A stretch of 64,000 nt of DNA from the NCBI GenBank assembly GCA_963720805.1, contig CAVRGT010000009.1:7163-71162 (forward strand). The letters are read 5' to 3'. Below, one piece after another: positions 35,424 to 44,873 of this stretch. The stretch comes from VRUE01 sp963720805. Its GTDB lineage: Bacteria; Actinomycetota; Thermoleophilia; Solirubrobacterales; 70-9. Position numbers and translations under genes: made by a program. The notes below the pieces were generated by a model that was not told the origin of the DNA, ran no database searches, and saw only the letters and a list, made by a program, of their open reading frames with translations. Numbering within the stretch: the stretch's first letter is position 1; each line of letters begins with the position of its first letter.

Positions 35424-36518
35424 TTAGCGGACGTGGATCCCTTCGCCGGTTATGCGCCCAATGTCGTTGCTGAGACCGATAAAGAAGAGCATCGCGACAA
35501 GGATGATGCCAACCGCGCTGGCGCGCTCCATCGTCCGCAATGAGACCGGCGTCCCGCGCAGCTTCTCGATCAGGGCCCAGAAGATGTGACCACCGTCCAG
35601 CGGCAGGATCGGCAGCAGGTTGATCAAACCGAGCGAGAGGCTGACGAGGGCGAGCAAGAAAAGCGAGGGATAGACGCCCACGTCGATCGTCTGGTGAGCA
35701 GCGTCGCTGATGCCGACCACGCCGGAGATTTCCTTGCGCTGTTTGGACTCGAAGATGCGCGCGAAGACTGATCCGGTCTTGCCGGCGACGAGGGAAATCG
35801 TATCCACAGCGCGGGTGGCGGCGGCGCCAACACTGACGTCTTCGGGAACGGTCTTGTAGGAAACGCCGATTAGGGACGTGGCGAATTCCTTCTTGTATTC
35901 CGGCCTGATGGAAATTGTCTGTACTGCGCCCTGGCGGCTAATCGTCAGGCGAACGGGCGAGGGCGAGGGCGCGAGGCAGCCGTCATCTTTCTGCCGGCAG
36001 CCGTGGGAGGCGATCGCTTCGCTCAGTTTTTCGTGCCGTTGCACCGAGCTCAGATTTGCGTAGGACCTGCCGTCGACGGCGAGGATCTTGTCGCCGACCC
36101 GAAGTACCTTCGAGGCAGGGGTACCGCTGCGGAGCTCGCCGACGGACTGGGTAACCCGCTGAGCGTCGGCGAAGTAGATGAAGACCAGAATCGCGAAGGC
36201 GAGCACGATGTTCACGGCGGGCCCCGCTGCGATCACGACGATCCGCTTCCAGACCGACTGACGGTGGTACGCGCGCGGCTCGACCTCGGGAGGAAGCTCC
36301 TCCTCGGGGCTCATGCCGCTGATTTTGACGAAGCCGCCAATCGGGATCGTCGCGATCCCGTACTCGGTCTCGCCGCGTTTGAACGAGACCAGTTTGGGCC
36401 CGAAGAAGAGGAAGAACTTCTCGACCCGCATCCCGGTCGCCTTGGCGGCAAAGAAGTGCCCCGCCTCGTGGAGGATGATCAGCAGCGAGAAGCCAAGAAA
36501 TACCAGCAGCCAACTCAT
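35424..36518 (-). CDS. rseP: Site-2 intramembrane metalloprotease (RseP-like)
   Basis: Cleaves membrane proteins within the bilayer, typically anti-sigma factors. The 364-residue protein starts at ATG 36518, which overlaps the dxr stop (ATGA); a longer reading is a shadow of dxr. Features: HEAGH zinc motif at residues 17-21 in the first helix, PIGGFVKISGMSPEEE, a PDZ domain (about 125-200, VGDKILAVDGRSY), and NLLPILPLDGGHIFWALIE supplying the third zinc ligand, with further helices. Confidence 0.93.
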   Translation of the reverse strand: MSWLLVFLGFSLLIILHEAGHFFAAKATGMRVEKFFLFFGPKLVSFKRGETEYGIATIPIGGFVKISGMSPEEELPPEVEPRAYHRQSVWKRIVVIAAGPAVNIVLAFAILVFIYFADAQRVTQSVGELRSGTPASKVLRVGDKILAVDGRSYANLSSVQRHEKLSEAIASHGCRQKDDGCLAPSPSPVRLTISRQGAVQTISIRPEYKKEFATSLIGVSYKTVPEDVSVGAAATRAVDTISLVAGKTGSVFARIFESKQRKEISGVVGISDAAHQTIDVGVYPSLFLLALVSLSLGLINLLPILPLDGGHIFWALIEKLRGTPVSLRTMERASAVGIILVAMLFFIGLSNDIGRITGEGIHVR

Positions 36519-37663
36519 ACCCGTGCCAACCCCCCAACCTCCTCTTCGGTGCGGCGCCGGGCCTCGGCGTCGACGGCAAAGAGATCCTCGAAGTGGGTGG
36601 GCTGGACCGCCGGCATCGCGGCAAGGACCCGCTCGATCAGGGCCGGGATCGCGGTAAAGCCGATCTTGCCGGCGAGGAAGGCGGCGACCGCGACCTCGTC
36701 GGCGGCGTTGAGCACGCACGGCGCGGTCCCCCCCGCCCTGCCGGCCTCGAGCGCCAGCCGCAGACAGGCAAAAGTCTCGAGGTCCGGCGGCTCGAAGCTG
36801 AGCTGCCCGACCGCCGCCAGGTCGAGTCGCGGCACCGCGACGTCGGCGCGTTCGGGGTAATGCAGAGCGTAGGAGATCGGCACCCGCATGTCCGGGTAGC
36901 CGAGGTGGGCCAGGGTGGCGCCGTCGTTGAGGTCGATCAGCGAGTGGACGATCGACTGCGGGTGGACGACCACCTCGATCGCCTCGAACGGCACGCCGAA
37001 GAGGTGGTGGGCCTCGATCGCCTCGAAGCCCTTGTTCATCAGGGTCGCCGAGTCGATCGTGATCCGCCCGCCCATCGCCCAGGTCGGGTGCGCGAGCGCC
37101 TCCTCGACGCTGACCCCGTCGAGATCGGTGCGACCGCGGAACGGGCCCCCCGAGGCGGTCAGAACCAGGCGATCGACTGTTCCCGGCGTCGGCTCGGCGC
37201 CAATCAGCTGGAAGAGCGCCGAGTGCTCGGAGTCGACCGGCAGCAGGCGCGCGCCCGTCGCCTCGGCCAGGGCCATCGTCAGCTCGCCGCCGATTACCAG
37301 GCTCTCCTTGTTGGCGAGGGCGACGTCGATCCCCTCGCCGAGGGCGACGATCGTCGGGCCGAGGCCCGCGGCGCCGACGATGCCGTTGAGGACCAGGTCT
37401 GCTTCAGAGGCAAGAATCAGCTCGCGAATACCCTCCTCGCCCTCGAGCACCTGGCCGTCCCAGGCGCCGCGGGCCGCACGAGCCGAGTCGACGTCGGCGA
37501 AGGCGACGGATCGCACCCCGTACTCGCTTGCCTGGGCCAACACGCGCTCCCAGCTCGAGCCGGCCGCCAGCGCGACGACCTCGAGCTCCTCCGAGGCAGC
37601 GACGATCTCGAGCGCCTGCGTGCCGATCGAGCCGGTGCTGCCGAGGATTGCCAGCTTCTTCAT
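36515..37663 (-). CDS. dxr: 1-deoxy-D-xylulose 5-phosphate reductoisomerase
   Basis: Converts DXP to MEP with NADPH, the committed step of the MEP pathway. The 382-residue protein has the Rossmann start LAILGSTGSIGTQALEI, substrate/metal region VDSEHSALFQLI, TASGGPFRGR, and HPTWAMGGRITIDSATLMNKG. It overlaps rseP by ATGA. TACACT seven bases before the ATG could provide an extra leaderless promoter in the 19-base gap after cdsA. Confidence 0.96.
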   Translation of the reverse strand: MKKLAILGSTGSIGTQALEIVAASEELEVVALAAGSSWERVLAQASEYGVRSVAFADVDSARAARGAWDGQVLEGEEGIRELILASEADLVLNGIVGAAGLGPTIVALGEGIDVALANKESLVIGGELTMALAEATGARLLPVDSEHSALFQLIGAEPTPGTVDRLVLTASGGPFRGRTDLDGVSVEEALAHPTWAMGGRITIDSATLMNKGFEAIEAHHLFGVPFEAIEVVVHPQSIVHSLIDLNDGATLAHLGYPDMRVPISYALHYPERADVAVPRLDLAAVGQLSFEPPDLETFACLRLALEAGRAGGTAPCVLNAADEVAVAAFLAGKIGFTAIPALIERVLAAMPAVQPTHFEDLFAVDAEARRRTEEEVGGLARV

Positions 37664-37682
37664 CCAGATCAGTGTAGGTAGC

Positions 37683-38573
37683 TCAGTAGATCAGCTGGAC
37701 GGCGAGGTAGTAGGCGACGACCACGGTGAAGAAAACAGCGTCGAGGCGGTCGAGGATGCCGCCGTGTGGGCCGAAGAGGGTGCCGGTGTCCTTGGTGCCC
37801 AGGTCGCGCTTCAGCATCGACTCGAAGAGGTCGCCGATCGGAGCGACCGCGGCGACCGCGGCACCGATGATCAGGGCATCCACCCCGGAGAACCAGTCCT
37901 GGTAGAGGCCGGCGAACCAGAAGGCCATCGTGCCGATCACAAAGCCGCCAACGAGTCCCTCCAGGGTCTTGTTCGGGGAAAGGCTGGGGGCGATCTTGTG
38001 CGAGCCGAACATGCGCCCGGTGGCGTAGGCGCCGGTGTCGGCGGCGAAGGTGCCGACAAGGACATCGATCAGCAATGCCGCGCCGTGGTGGGGCAGGTCG
38101 CGCAGCAGGACCGCGTGAGCCAGGGGGATGCCGATCCAGACGATGCCGAGCAGCGTCACTCCCATCGAGACCGTGATGCCGTCGCGGTGCTCGTGGCCGA
38201 CGCCGAAGAGGAAGAGCACCGGGAAGCAGGCAGCGAGGATCAGCAGCACGTTGAAGGCGGTGCCGAAATGGGCGGCGAGGATCAGGGCCGCGACCGAAAG
38301 GTAGGCGGCCCGGGAGATCGGCCGAGCTGCCTCGGTCATCGCCAGGTACTCGCGCAGGCAGACGACGCCGACGGCGATCATCGCGACCGCGAAGACCAGC
38401 CCGCCGGCAACCGTGATCGCGATCGCGAAGACGATCGCCGGGATCGCGAAGACGATGCGTTTGGCGGTCTCGCCGCCGTCGCCACGTTTGCGCCGCGGCG
38501 GCCTTGGCGGCCTTGGCGCCCGTTTGGGCGCGGGCTCGGAGTCGAGCAGATCGTCGTCGAAGAGGTCCTGCAT
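37683..38573 (-). CDS. cdsA: Phosphatidate cytidylyltransferase
   Basis: Forms CDP-diacylglycerol for phospholipid synthesis. I use ATG 38573, overlapping the uppS stop (TGATG), giving 296 residues. A basic, Pro-rich cytoplasmic N-terminus (about 1-35) precedes about seven membrane helices; the family signature is visible as SMLKRDLGTKDTG in the C-terminal third, with GSHKIAPSLSPNKTLEG before it. A longer reading upstream would run inside uppS. Confidence 0.94.
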   Translation of the reverse strand: MQDLFDDDLLDSEPAPKRAPRPPRPPRRKRGDGGETAKRIVFAIPAIVFAIAITVAGGLVFAVAMIAVGVVCLREYLAMTEAARPISRAAYLSVAALILAAHFGTAFNVLLILAACFPVLFLFGVGHEHRDGITVSMGVTLLGIVWIGIPLAHAVLLRDLPHHGAALLIDVLVGTFAADTGAYATGRMFGSHKIAPSLSPNKTLEGLVGGFVIGTMAFWFAGLYQDWFSGVDALIIGAAVAAVAPIGDLFESMLKRDLGTKDTGTLFGPHGGILDRLDAVFFTVVVAYYLAVQLIY

Positions 38574-39244
38574 CAGGTCCTCGCCCCGAAACGGCGCCGG
38601 CGCGCATCGAACTCGCGCAGGCACTCCTCGAGCGCGGTGCGACCGAAGTCCGGCCAGAGCTCGTCGCGGAAGACGAGCTCCGAGTAGGCGCACTGCCAGA
38701 GCAGGTAGTTGGAGATCCGCTGCTCGCCGCTGGTGCGGATCAGCAGGTCGGGGTCGTGCATCTCGGGCGCGTAGAGCAGGCGCTGGAACTCCTCCTCGGA
38801 GTCGCCCTCGAAGTGCCGTGCCGCGTCGATGATCTCCGCCCGGCCGCCGTAGTTGAAGGCGACGAAGAGGGTGATCCGCTCGTTGTCCTCGGTCGTCTCT
38901 TCGGACCAGTCCATGCGGCGGGCAAGCTCCTCGGAGACGCCGTCGCGGCGGCCGATGAAGCGCATCCGCACGCCCTCCTCGTTTAGCTCCGGCGTCTCGG
39001 AGGCGATCCGCTCGCCGAACATCGCCATCAAGCCCTCGACCTCCGCCGCCGGCCGCGACCAGTTCTCGGTTGAGAACGAGTAAACGGTCAGCTCCTCGAT
39101 GCCCAGCTCGACCGCGTCGCGCAGCCGCGCCTTGACCGTGTCGGCTCCCGCCCGGTGCCCCTCTATGACCGGCAGGCCCTGATTCTGGGCCCAGCGCCCG
39201 TTGCCGTCGGTGATGATCGCCACGTACCGCGCGGAGGTACTCAC
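38573..39244 (-). CDS. uppS: Isoprenyl (undecaprenyl-type) diphosphate synthase
   Basis: Cis-prenyltransferase making the long-chain carrier lipid for cell wall synthesis. The 223-residue protein has the catalytic ITDGNGRWA near residue 12-20, GHRAGADTVKA, TVYSFSTENWSRP and DLLIRTSGEQRISNYLLWQCAYSE is divided among conserved regions. The GTG start overlaps the frr stop (GTGA). The Thr before the catalytic Asp replaces the more common Met. Confidence 0.94.
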   Translation of the reverse strand: MSTSARYVAIITDGNGRWAQNQGLPVIEGHRAGADTVKARLRDAVELGIEELTVYSFSTENWSRPAAEVEGLMAMFGERIASETPELNEEGVRMRFIGRRDGVSEELARRMDWSEETTEDNERITLFVAFNYGGRAEIIDAARHFEGDSEEEFQRLLYAPEMHDPDLLIRTSGEQRISNYLLWQCAYSELVFRDELWPDFGRTALEECLREFDARRRRFGART

Positions 39245-39804
39245 ACCTCCAGGATCTCCTCTTCCTTCCCCTTGAGGAGAGAGTCGATCTCGGCGATCGA
39301 GTCGTCGGTCTGCTTCTGCAGGGCGGACTCGGCGCGGCGCTCGTCGTCCTCGCCGACTTCGCCCTCGTTTTTCAGCTCGCGCAGATCCTGCATCACGTCG
39401 CGGCGAACATTGCGGATCGCGACCCGGCCCTCCTCGGCGACACCGTGGACGACCTTGACCATCTCGCGCCGGCGCTCCTCGGTCAGCTCGGGGATCTGTA
39501 GCCGCACGACGTTGCCGTCGTTGCTCGGCGTCAGGCCGACGTCGGACTCCTGAATCGCTTTCTCGATCGCCCCGATCGAGCCCTTGTCGAAGGGCGTAAC
39601 GGTGAGCAGGCGGGCGTCGGAGGTGGCGATGTTGGCCAGCTGCTTGAGCGGGGTCTGGGCGCCGTAGTAGTCGACCATGATGCGGTCGAGCAGGTGCGGT
39701 GAGGCGCGCCCGGTGCGCACCGTGGCCAGCTCGCCACGGCTGGATTCGACCGACTTCGTCATCCGGCCTTCGGCGTCCTTGAGCAGTTCGTCGATCAGCT
39801 CCAC
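39241..39804 (-). CDS. frr: Ribosome recycling factor
   Basis: Splits post-termination ribosomes together with EF-G. The 187-residue protein has the normal length and sequence: ELATVRTGRASPHLLDRIMVD, YYGAQTPLKQLANI and the second helical arm with VRNVRRDVMQDL-like sequence. It starts with GTG and lies 16 bases after pyrH, within the standard rpsB-tsf-pyrH-frr order. Confidence 0.96.
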   Translation of the reverse strand: MELIDELLKDAEGRMTKSVESSRGELATVRTGRASPHLLDRIMVDYYGAQTPLKQLANIATSDARLLTVTPFDKGSIGAIEKAIQESDVGLTPSNDGNVVRLQIPELTEERRREMVKVVHGVAEEGRVAIRNVRRDVMQDLRELKNEGEVGEDDERRAESALQKQTDDSIAEIDSLLKGKEEEILEV

Positions 39805-39820
39805 TGGGCTCCCGTTGTCG

Positions 39821-40555
39821 TCACTCGGCGGGCGCGCTGGAGACCAGCGTTCCCACCCTCTCGCCGCTGACGATCCTATCTATGTTGCCGGCGTCTCCCA
39901 TGTTGAAGACGTAGATCGGCAGGTCGTTGTCCATGCAGAGCGAGAGCGCGGTCGAGTCCATCACCTTGAGTTCGCGCTCGATCGCTTCGCGGTGGCTGAG
40001 CGCGGCGATGAACTTTGCCTCGGGGTTGGTCGCCGGGTCGGAGTCATAGACGCCCTCCACCCCGTTCTTTGCCATCAGGATCGCTTCCGCGTGGATCTCC
40101 AGCGCCCGCAGGGCCGCGGCGGTGTCGGTGGTGAAGAACGGGTTGCCGGTGCCGGCGGCAAAGATCACCACGCGCCCCTTCTCGAGGTGGCGCATCGCGC
40201 GCCGGCGGATGTAGGGCTCGGCGACCTCCTTGACGTCGATCGCCGAGAGCACCCGCGTGTGCTCGCCGGTCTTCTCCAGCGCGTCCTGCAGCGTCAGCGC
40301 GTTCAGCACCGTCGCCAGCATTCCCATGTAGTCGCCGGTGGCGCGGTCCATGCCCTCGGCCGCGGCGGAGAGGCCGCGGTAGATGTTGCCGGCGCCGACG
40401 ACGATCGCGACCTCGACCCCACGGGCGCGGATTGCCGAGACCTGCTCGGCGATCCGCTTAACCTCTCCCGCGTCGGTGCCGTGGGAGAGGTCGCCCATCA
40501 GCGCCTCGCCCGAGAGCTTGAGCAGGATCCGTTTGAACTGGGGGTCGTTGGCCAT
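39821..40555 (-). CDS. pyrH: UMP kinase
   Basis: Phosphorylates UMP to UDP; bacterial hexameric amino-acid-kinase fold. The 244-residue protein has ILLKLSGEALMGD at the N-terminus, VGAGNIYRGLSAAAEGMDRA for substrate binding, RRRAMRHLEKGRVVIFAAGTGNPFFTTDTAAA split over the phosphate loop, and AKNGVEGVYDSDP. ATG 40555; TAGGCT lies 11 bases upstream but overlaps the tsf stop codon, so it may be coincidence. Confidence 0.95.
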   Translation of the reverse strand: MANDPQFKRILLKLSGEALMGDLSHGTDAGEVKRIAEQVSAIRARGVEVAIVVGAGNIYRGLSAAAEGMDRATGDYMGMLATVLNALTLQDALEKTGEHTRVLSAIDVKEVAEPYIRRRAMRHLEKGRVVIFAAGTGNPFFTTDTAAALRALEIHAEAILMAKNGVEGVYDSDPATNPEAKFIAALSHREAIERELKVMDSTALSLCMDNDLPIYVFNMGDAGNIDRIVSGERVGTLVSSAPAE

Positions 40556-40569
40556 CTAGGCCCGCGAGC

Positions 40570-41175
40570 CTATTCGTCGCCGACGCGGAAGTAGGCGAAG
40601 CGAGCGATTCGGACGTTCTCGCCGGTCTTGGCGGCGAGCTCCTGGCGCAGCTCCTCGATCGACTTCGAGTCGTGCTTCTCGGCGTTGACGTGCGACTGGT
40701 CGAGCAGGGCGACTTCCTGGCCCCACTTGGCGAGCTGGCCGTCGACGATCTTCTCGACCACGTTGTCGGGCTTGCCTTCTTCGCGCGCCTTCTCCTCGAA
40801 GACCCGCTTTTCGGCCTCACGCTCCTCGGCCGAGATTTCATCGGTGGTGACGTATTGCGGCGAGGTCGCGGCGACGTGCAGCGCAACCTCGTAGGCAAAC
40901 GCCTTGAAGTCCTCGTTGCGAGCGACGAAGTCGGTCTCGCACTGGACCTCCACCATCGCCCCGACCTTGTCGTTGGCGTGGATGTAGGAGGCGACAACGC
41001 CCTCGTTCGTCCCCCGCCCTGCGCGCTTGGCGGCAGAGGCCTGACCCTTCACCCGCAGAATCTCAACCGCCCGATCGACATCCCCCTCGGACTCGGTCAA
41101 GGCGGCCTTGCAATCCATCATCGCCGCCCCGGTCTGATCCCGCAGCGCCTTCACATCAGCAGCCGTGACGCTCAC
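40570..41175 (-). CDS. tsf: Translation elongation factor Ts (short form)
   Basis: Nucleotide exchange factor for EF-Tu. N-terminal ADVKALRDQTGAAMMDCKAAL contains the EF-Tu-binding TGAxxxDCK element. At 201 residues it is shorter than the 270-300 of many bacteria and resembles the compact form known from Thermus. The GTG start overlaps the rpsB stop (GTGA). Confidence 0.95.
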   Translation of the reverse strand: MSVTAADVKALRDQTGAAMMDCKAALTESEGDVDRAVEILRVKGQASAAKRAGRGTNEGVVASYIHANDKVGAMVEVQCETDFVARNEDFKAFAYEVALHVAATSPQYVTTDEISAEEREAEKRVFEEKAREEGKPDNVVEKIVDGQLAKWGQEVALLDQSHVNAEKHDSKSIEELRQELAAKTGENVRIARFAYFRVGDE

Positions 41176-42457
41176 GACTCCCCTCCCTCTTTAGCAGCCT
41201 CATCTTTCCCAGCAGCAGCCGCCTCGGCAGGAGCTTTCTCCTCCGACACAGGCTCAGCAGCCTTCTCTTGTGCGGCGGGCTGCTCCGGTGCCTTCTCTGT
41301 GGTTACGGGCTCCGCTGGAGCCTTCTCCGCGGCAGCAGGCTCAGCCGGCTTCTCAGCGGCAACCGGAGCCCCCGCTTTCGCCTCGGGCTCCGCCACCTTG
41401 GCCGGGGCCTGGGCCTTAGGCGCTCCGCCTGCGGGTGGCGGTGTAGGGGGTACCGCCCCCGAGGACGCTTTAGCGACCGCAGGGGGCGGTGGGTCCCCTG
41501 CACCGACAGGACCCGCAGCCGGGGCGTTTGAACCCTTAGCCGGAGAACCCTTAGCCGGAGAACCCTGCGCCTGACCCTGAGCGGGAGCCGCCTGCTGAGC
41601 CTGCTGCTGCGCCGCCTGAGCCTGCTTAGCAACCTCCGCTTCAGCCGCAACTTCTTAGCCGCTTCCTCAGCCGCAACCCGCTCCTTCTCTTCTTCCTCGC
41701 GCTTCTTGCGCTCTTCTTCCTCCTTCTTGCGCCGCTCCATTTCCTCGGCGATCCGCTTCTCCTCCTGGACCCGCCAGGCGCCGGCGCCCTGCTCGATCGC
41801 GCCGCCGATCGTGCCGATCACCAGCTGGCAGGAACGGATCGCATCGTCGTTGCCGGGGATCACGTAGTCGATCGGCTTCGGGTCGCAGTTGGTGTCGACC
41901 AGGCCGATGATCGGGATCCGCAGGCGAGCGGCCTCGCGCACGGCGATCTCCTCGGTTTTCAGGTCGGTGACGAAGACGGCGTCGGGCAGGCGGTCCATGT
42001 CGCGCACGCCGCCGAGGTTGAACTCGAGCTTGGCGAGTTCGGCCAGCATTCCCATCCGCTCCTTGGTCGGCAGCAGCTCGAGCTTGCCCTCGTCGCGCCA
42101 GCCGGTCAGCTCGTGCAGGCGCGCGATCCGCGCCGACATCGTGTTGAAGTTGGTCAGCAGGCCACCCAGCCAGCGCTGGTTGACGTAGGGCATCTTGCAG
42201 CGGTCGGCCCATTCTTCGACCGGGCCGCGGGCCTGCTTCTTGGTGCCGACGAAGAGCACCGTGCCGCCACCGCTGGCGAGCTCGCCGACGAAGCGGCGCG
42301 CGTTCTCCAGCAGCGCCTCGGTCTGGATCAGGTCGATGATGTGGATCCCGTCCAGCTCGCCGAAGATGTAGCGGCGCATGTTCGGGTTCCAGCGACGGGT
42401 CTGGTGGCCGAAGTGGACTCCGGCCTCCAGCAGCTCTTTGAGGCCTGCCTCTGGCAT
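41172..42457 (-). CDS. rpsB: Ribosomal protein S2 with a long low-complexity C-terminal tail, one frameshift
   Basis: Residues 1-230 are standard S2 (LLEAGVHFGHQTRRWNPNMR, GTKKQARGPVEEWADRC, NQRWLGGLLTNF, PDAVFVTDLKTEEIAVREA, GNDDAIRSCQL). A charged coiled-coil-like run of Lys/Glu/Arg follows, then, after a frame change near 41,655, about 160 residues rich in Ala, Pro, Glu and Lys, including tandem GSPAK units, ending at 41172. The tail stays open in the corrected frame up to the overlapping tsf start, so it looks real. AAGGAG precedes the ATG. Confidence 0.9.
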
Positions 42458-42574
42458 TGGTGAAGCTCCTTGTTTTGGGGCTGCTTCCCCGCCGCCCTTG
42501 CCGGGATCCGGCGCAATGCCGGTCAGGATCCGGGTCGGTGTCGACGGGGGTTGGTTTCCGAGCCGACGATTGTA
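42458..42574 (-). promoter_or_regulatory. Leader and -10 element of rpsB-tsf
   Basis: A -10-like TACAAT (42569-42574, minus strand) is followed by a leader of about 105 bases. This contains a strong nested hairpin built from GGATCC repeats around CCGGC/GCCGG, then the AAGGAG site. Ribosomal protein S2 often represses its own mRNA through such leaders; the role here is inference. The -35 is poor. Confidence 0.45.
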
Positions 42575-42589
42575 GAGGGGCGAGCGGAG

Positions 42590-43275
42590 CTAAGTGGTGC
42601 GGGCCGCTTCCAGCGCCGCGGCAAGGTCGGCGGGCAGCTCGGAGCGAGAAGCTCATCCGCTCGCCGCTGGCGGGATGGTCGAAGGCGAGCCGGTGGGCGT
42701 GGAGGAACTGGCGCTCGAGGCCGTACTTGCGCTCGCCGCCGTAGGTCGCGTCGCCGACCAGGGGGTGGCCGATCGCGGCGAAGTGGGCGCGGATCTGGTG
42801 GGTGCGGCCGGTCTCCAGACGGGCCTCGAGGTAGGTCTCGGCGCTGAGCAGCTCGATCACCTCGAAGTGGGTGCGGGCCTGGCGCGAGGCGGCGCCCGAG
42901 ACCGCCATCCGGTGGCGCTGGCGCGAGGCGCGTCCGATCGGGGCGTCGATCGTGCCGGTGCGCGAGGCGAGGCGGCCCTCGCGCCAGGGCGAGGTAGATC
43001 GCGCTCGACCTCGCGGCGCTGCACCTGGGCCTGCAGGGCCGCGTGGGTCGCATCGTTGCGGGCGACGACGAGCAGGCCGCTGGTGTCCTTGTCGAGCCGG
43101 TGGACGATCCCCGGCCGCTCGGGGTCGGCGCCGCCGCCGAGCAGGTCGCCGAGCTCGTCGACCAGGGTCGGGCCGCTGGTGCGAGGGCGCCGGGTGAACG
43201 ACCAGCCCCGCCGGCTTGTCAACCACCGCCAGGTCGTCGTCGACATGGACGATCCGCAGCTCCGTGACTCCAACC
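42590..43275 (-). CDS. RluD-family 23S rRNA pseudouridine synthase, frameshifted
   Basis: An N-terminal S4-like remnant is not evident; the sequence opens TELRIVHVDDDLAVVDKPAGLVVH, then GIVHRLDKDTSGLLVVARND with the catalytic Asp, GRTHQIRAHFAAIGHPLVGDATYG, and ends AALEAARTT with TAG at 42590. Frames change near 43,195, 42,985 and 42,625. The start is unclear because the lspA frame runs into this gene without a stop. RluD-type enzymes modify helix 69 of 23S rRNA. Confidence 0.82.
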
Positions 43276-43789
43276 CCACCCGCTCGGTGCGCTTTATGCC
43301 CATCCAGGGAGCAAAAGGCGCACCGGAAGTCATCGGGGTCGCGCAGGTAGGAGAGGGCGAGGAGCAGGACGCCGCCGGTGACGGCGACGTCGGCGAGGTT
43401 GAAGGCGGGCCAGCTGCCGATCGGATGTAGTCGGTGACCGCGTCGGCCCGGATCCGGTCGGCGAGGTTGCCGAGCGCGCCGCCGGCGAGCAGCCCGGCCG
43501 CGACCCACATCCCGGGCCGGGTCGGGTCGCGGGCGAAGAGGTAGCCGACGACGCCCAGCGCCAGCGGCGGTGAGCGAGCACGAGGCCGACGCCGCCGCCG
43601 CTGGCGAGCCCGAAGGCGACGCCGCTGTTGTGCGAGAGGGTCAGGTCGAGCGGACCGAGCACGTCGACGTTCTGGCCGGGAACCAGGTTCGCTTCGATCA
43701 GCGGCCTTCGCCGCCTGGTCGGCGACGACGACGAGACCGCAGAGCGCTCCCGCCAGGCGCCAGGCGCGGCCGCTCGCTGCGCCGCTCAC
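43270..43789 (-). CDS. lspA: Lipoprotein signal peptidase (signal peptidase II), frameshifted
   Basis: An aspartic membrane protease that cleaves prolipoprotein signal peptides. Assembled over three frames: WRLAGALCGLVVVADQAAKA (first helix with the D-x3-K-like motif), LDLTLSHNSGVAFGLASGGG, GGALGNLADRIR with one catalytic Asp and WPAFNLADVAVTGGVLLLALSY with the other. The GTG start overlaps the yggT stop (GTGA). The 3' end is uncertain because no stop is seen before the rluD-like sequence. Confidence 0.85.
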
Positions 43790-44092
43790 CCTTCGATCAG
43801 GCCGACGACGACGGCGCGCAGCGATGAAGAGCAGCGATGATCGCCGAGCATCGGGCTGAGGTCGAGCGCGAAGCCGCCACCGCCGATCGGCGGCAGGAAG
43901 CGCCGGAAGAGGTTGAGGTAGGGATCGGTGGTCTCTTTGACGAAGTCGAGCGTCGCCCGCAGCGCCCGGTTGTAGGGCATGCGCGGGATCCAGGAGATCA
44001 GCACGTTGAGAAGATCAGGATGATGTAGACGAGGAAGAGCGCGCTGACGTAGTCGGCGACGTCGTAGCGGGTGATGGCCAGCAGCAGGTCAT
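43786..44092 (-). CDS. YggT-family membrane protein, frameshifted
   Basis: A small protein of about 100 residues with two helical blocks: VSALFLVYIILIF, then, after a one-base break near 44,015, NVLISWIPRMPYNRALRATL, DPYLNLFRRFLPPIGG and a final hydrophobic segment ending VVVGLIEG. ATG 44092 overlaps the proC stop (ATGA). YggT genes sit between sepF and lspA in many actinobacterial division clusters; function poorly defined. The divIVA gene often found next to it is not here. Confidence 0.82.
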
Positions 44093-44834
44093 CCGCCGCA
44101 TCCTCTCCAGCGAGGCCCGCACGGCGGCCTCGAAGGCCTCACGCGCCCCCTCTCGGTCCAGCGCCTCCAGCCCGGCCTCGGTGCTGCCGCCCGGCGAGGC
44201 GACCGCCTCGCGCACGTCGGCGGGGTGCCGCGAGCGCGCAGCAGCTCCGCCGTCCCGGCGGTCGTCTCGACCACCAGCTCCCGGGCCAACTCCGCATCGA
44301 GCCCGTCGGCGCGCCCGCATCGGCGATCGCCTCGACCGCCAGCGCCAGGTAGGCGGGCGCGCAGCCCATCACCGCCGTCGCCGCATCGAAATGCTCGATC
44401 GGGCAGCTCGACCACATGCCCAAGCGCCTCGAGCACGCCCGCAGCTCCGCGCTCGGGCTCGCCGGCGACGCAGAGCACGCCCTTGCGCACCTCGACCCCG
44501 ACGTTGGGCATCACCCGAAACACGTCGGCATCGGGAAAAGCCGCCGCGACCGCTCCAGCGAGGTGGCCCCGAGCAGCGAGACGACGACCTTCGCGCCCGC
44601 CAAGCTCCGCCGCGGCCTCATCGAGCTTCGCCGGCTTCACCGCCAGCACGACCAGATCGGCCCGCTCGGCAAGCTCCCCGTTCGAGGCGACCGCCTCGCC
44701 GCCAAGCTCCTCGGCCAGCTTCGCCGCGCGCCCGAGCCGGAGTCGGTGAAGAGCATCGCGTCGAACGGCGCCGCTGCAGCCCACGCGCCATAGCCGCAGC
44801 CATGTTTCCCGAACCGACAGAAGCCGACGATCAT
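44089..44834 (-). CDS. proC: Pyrroline-5-carboxylate reductase, multiple frameshifts
   Basis: Last step of proline synthesis, NAD(P)H-dependent. The N-terminal Rossmann segment MIVGF continues as GSGNMAAAMARGL after a frame change; then LVVLAVKPAKLDEAAAEL, RVMPNVGVEVRKGVLCVAG, FDAATAVMGCAPAYLALAVEAIADAG and the substrate/dimer region ELVVETTAGTAELLRA. At least seven single-base breaks occur in 750 bases, the highest density in the window, but all parts are in order. Its stop overlaps yggT. Confidence 0.83.
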
Positions 44835-44873
44835 CGACCGCAGGCAGACTCGAGAGGAAGGCGGGGCACGCCG

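Noticed and set aside
40556..40569. TAGGCT before pyrH as a dedicated promoter
   Set aside because: It coincides with the tsf stop codon and is 11 bases from the ATG, outside the 6-9 base pattern, so it may be chance.
43200..43330. Natural LspA-RluD fusion protein
   Set aside because: The frame is open across both, but neighbouring sequence has an indel every 100-200 bases, and separate overlapping genes are the norm; a hidden stop is likelier.
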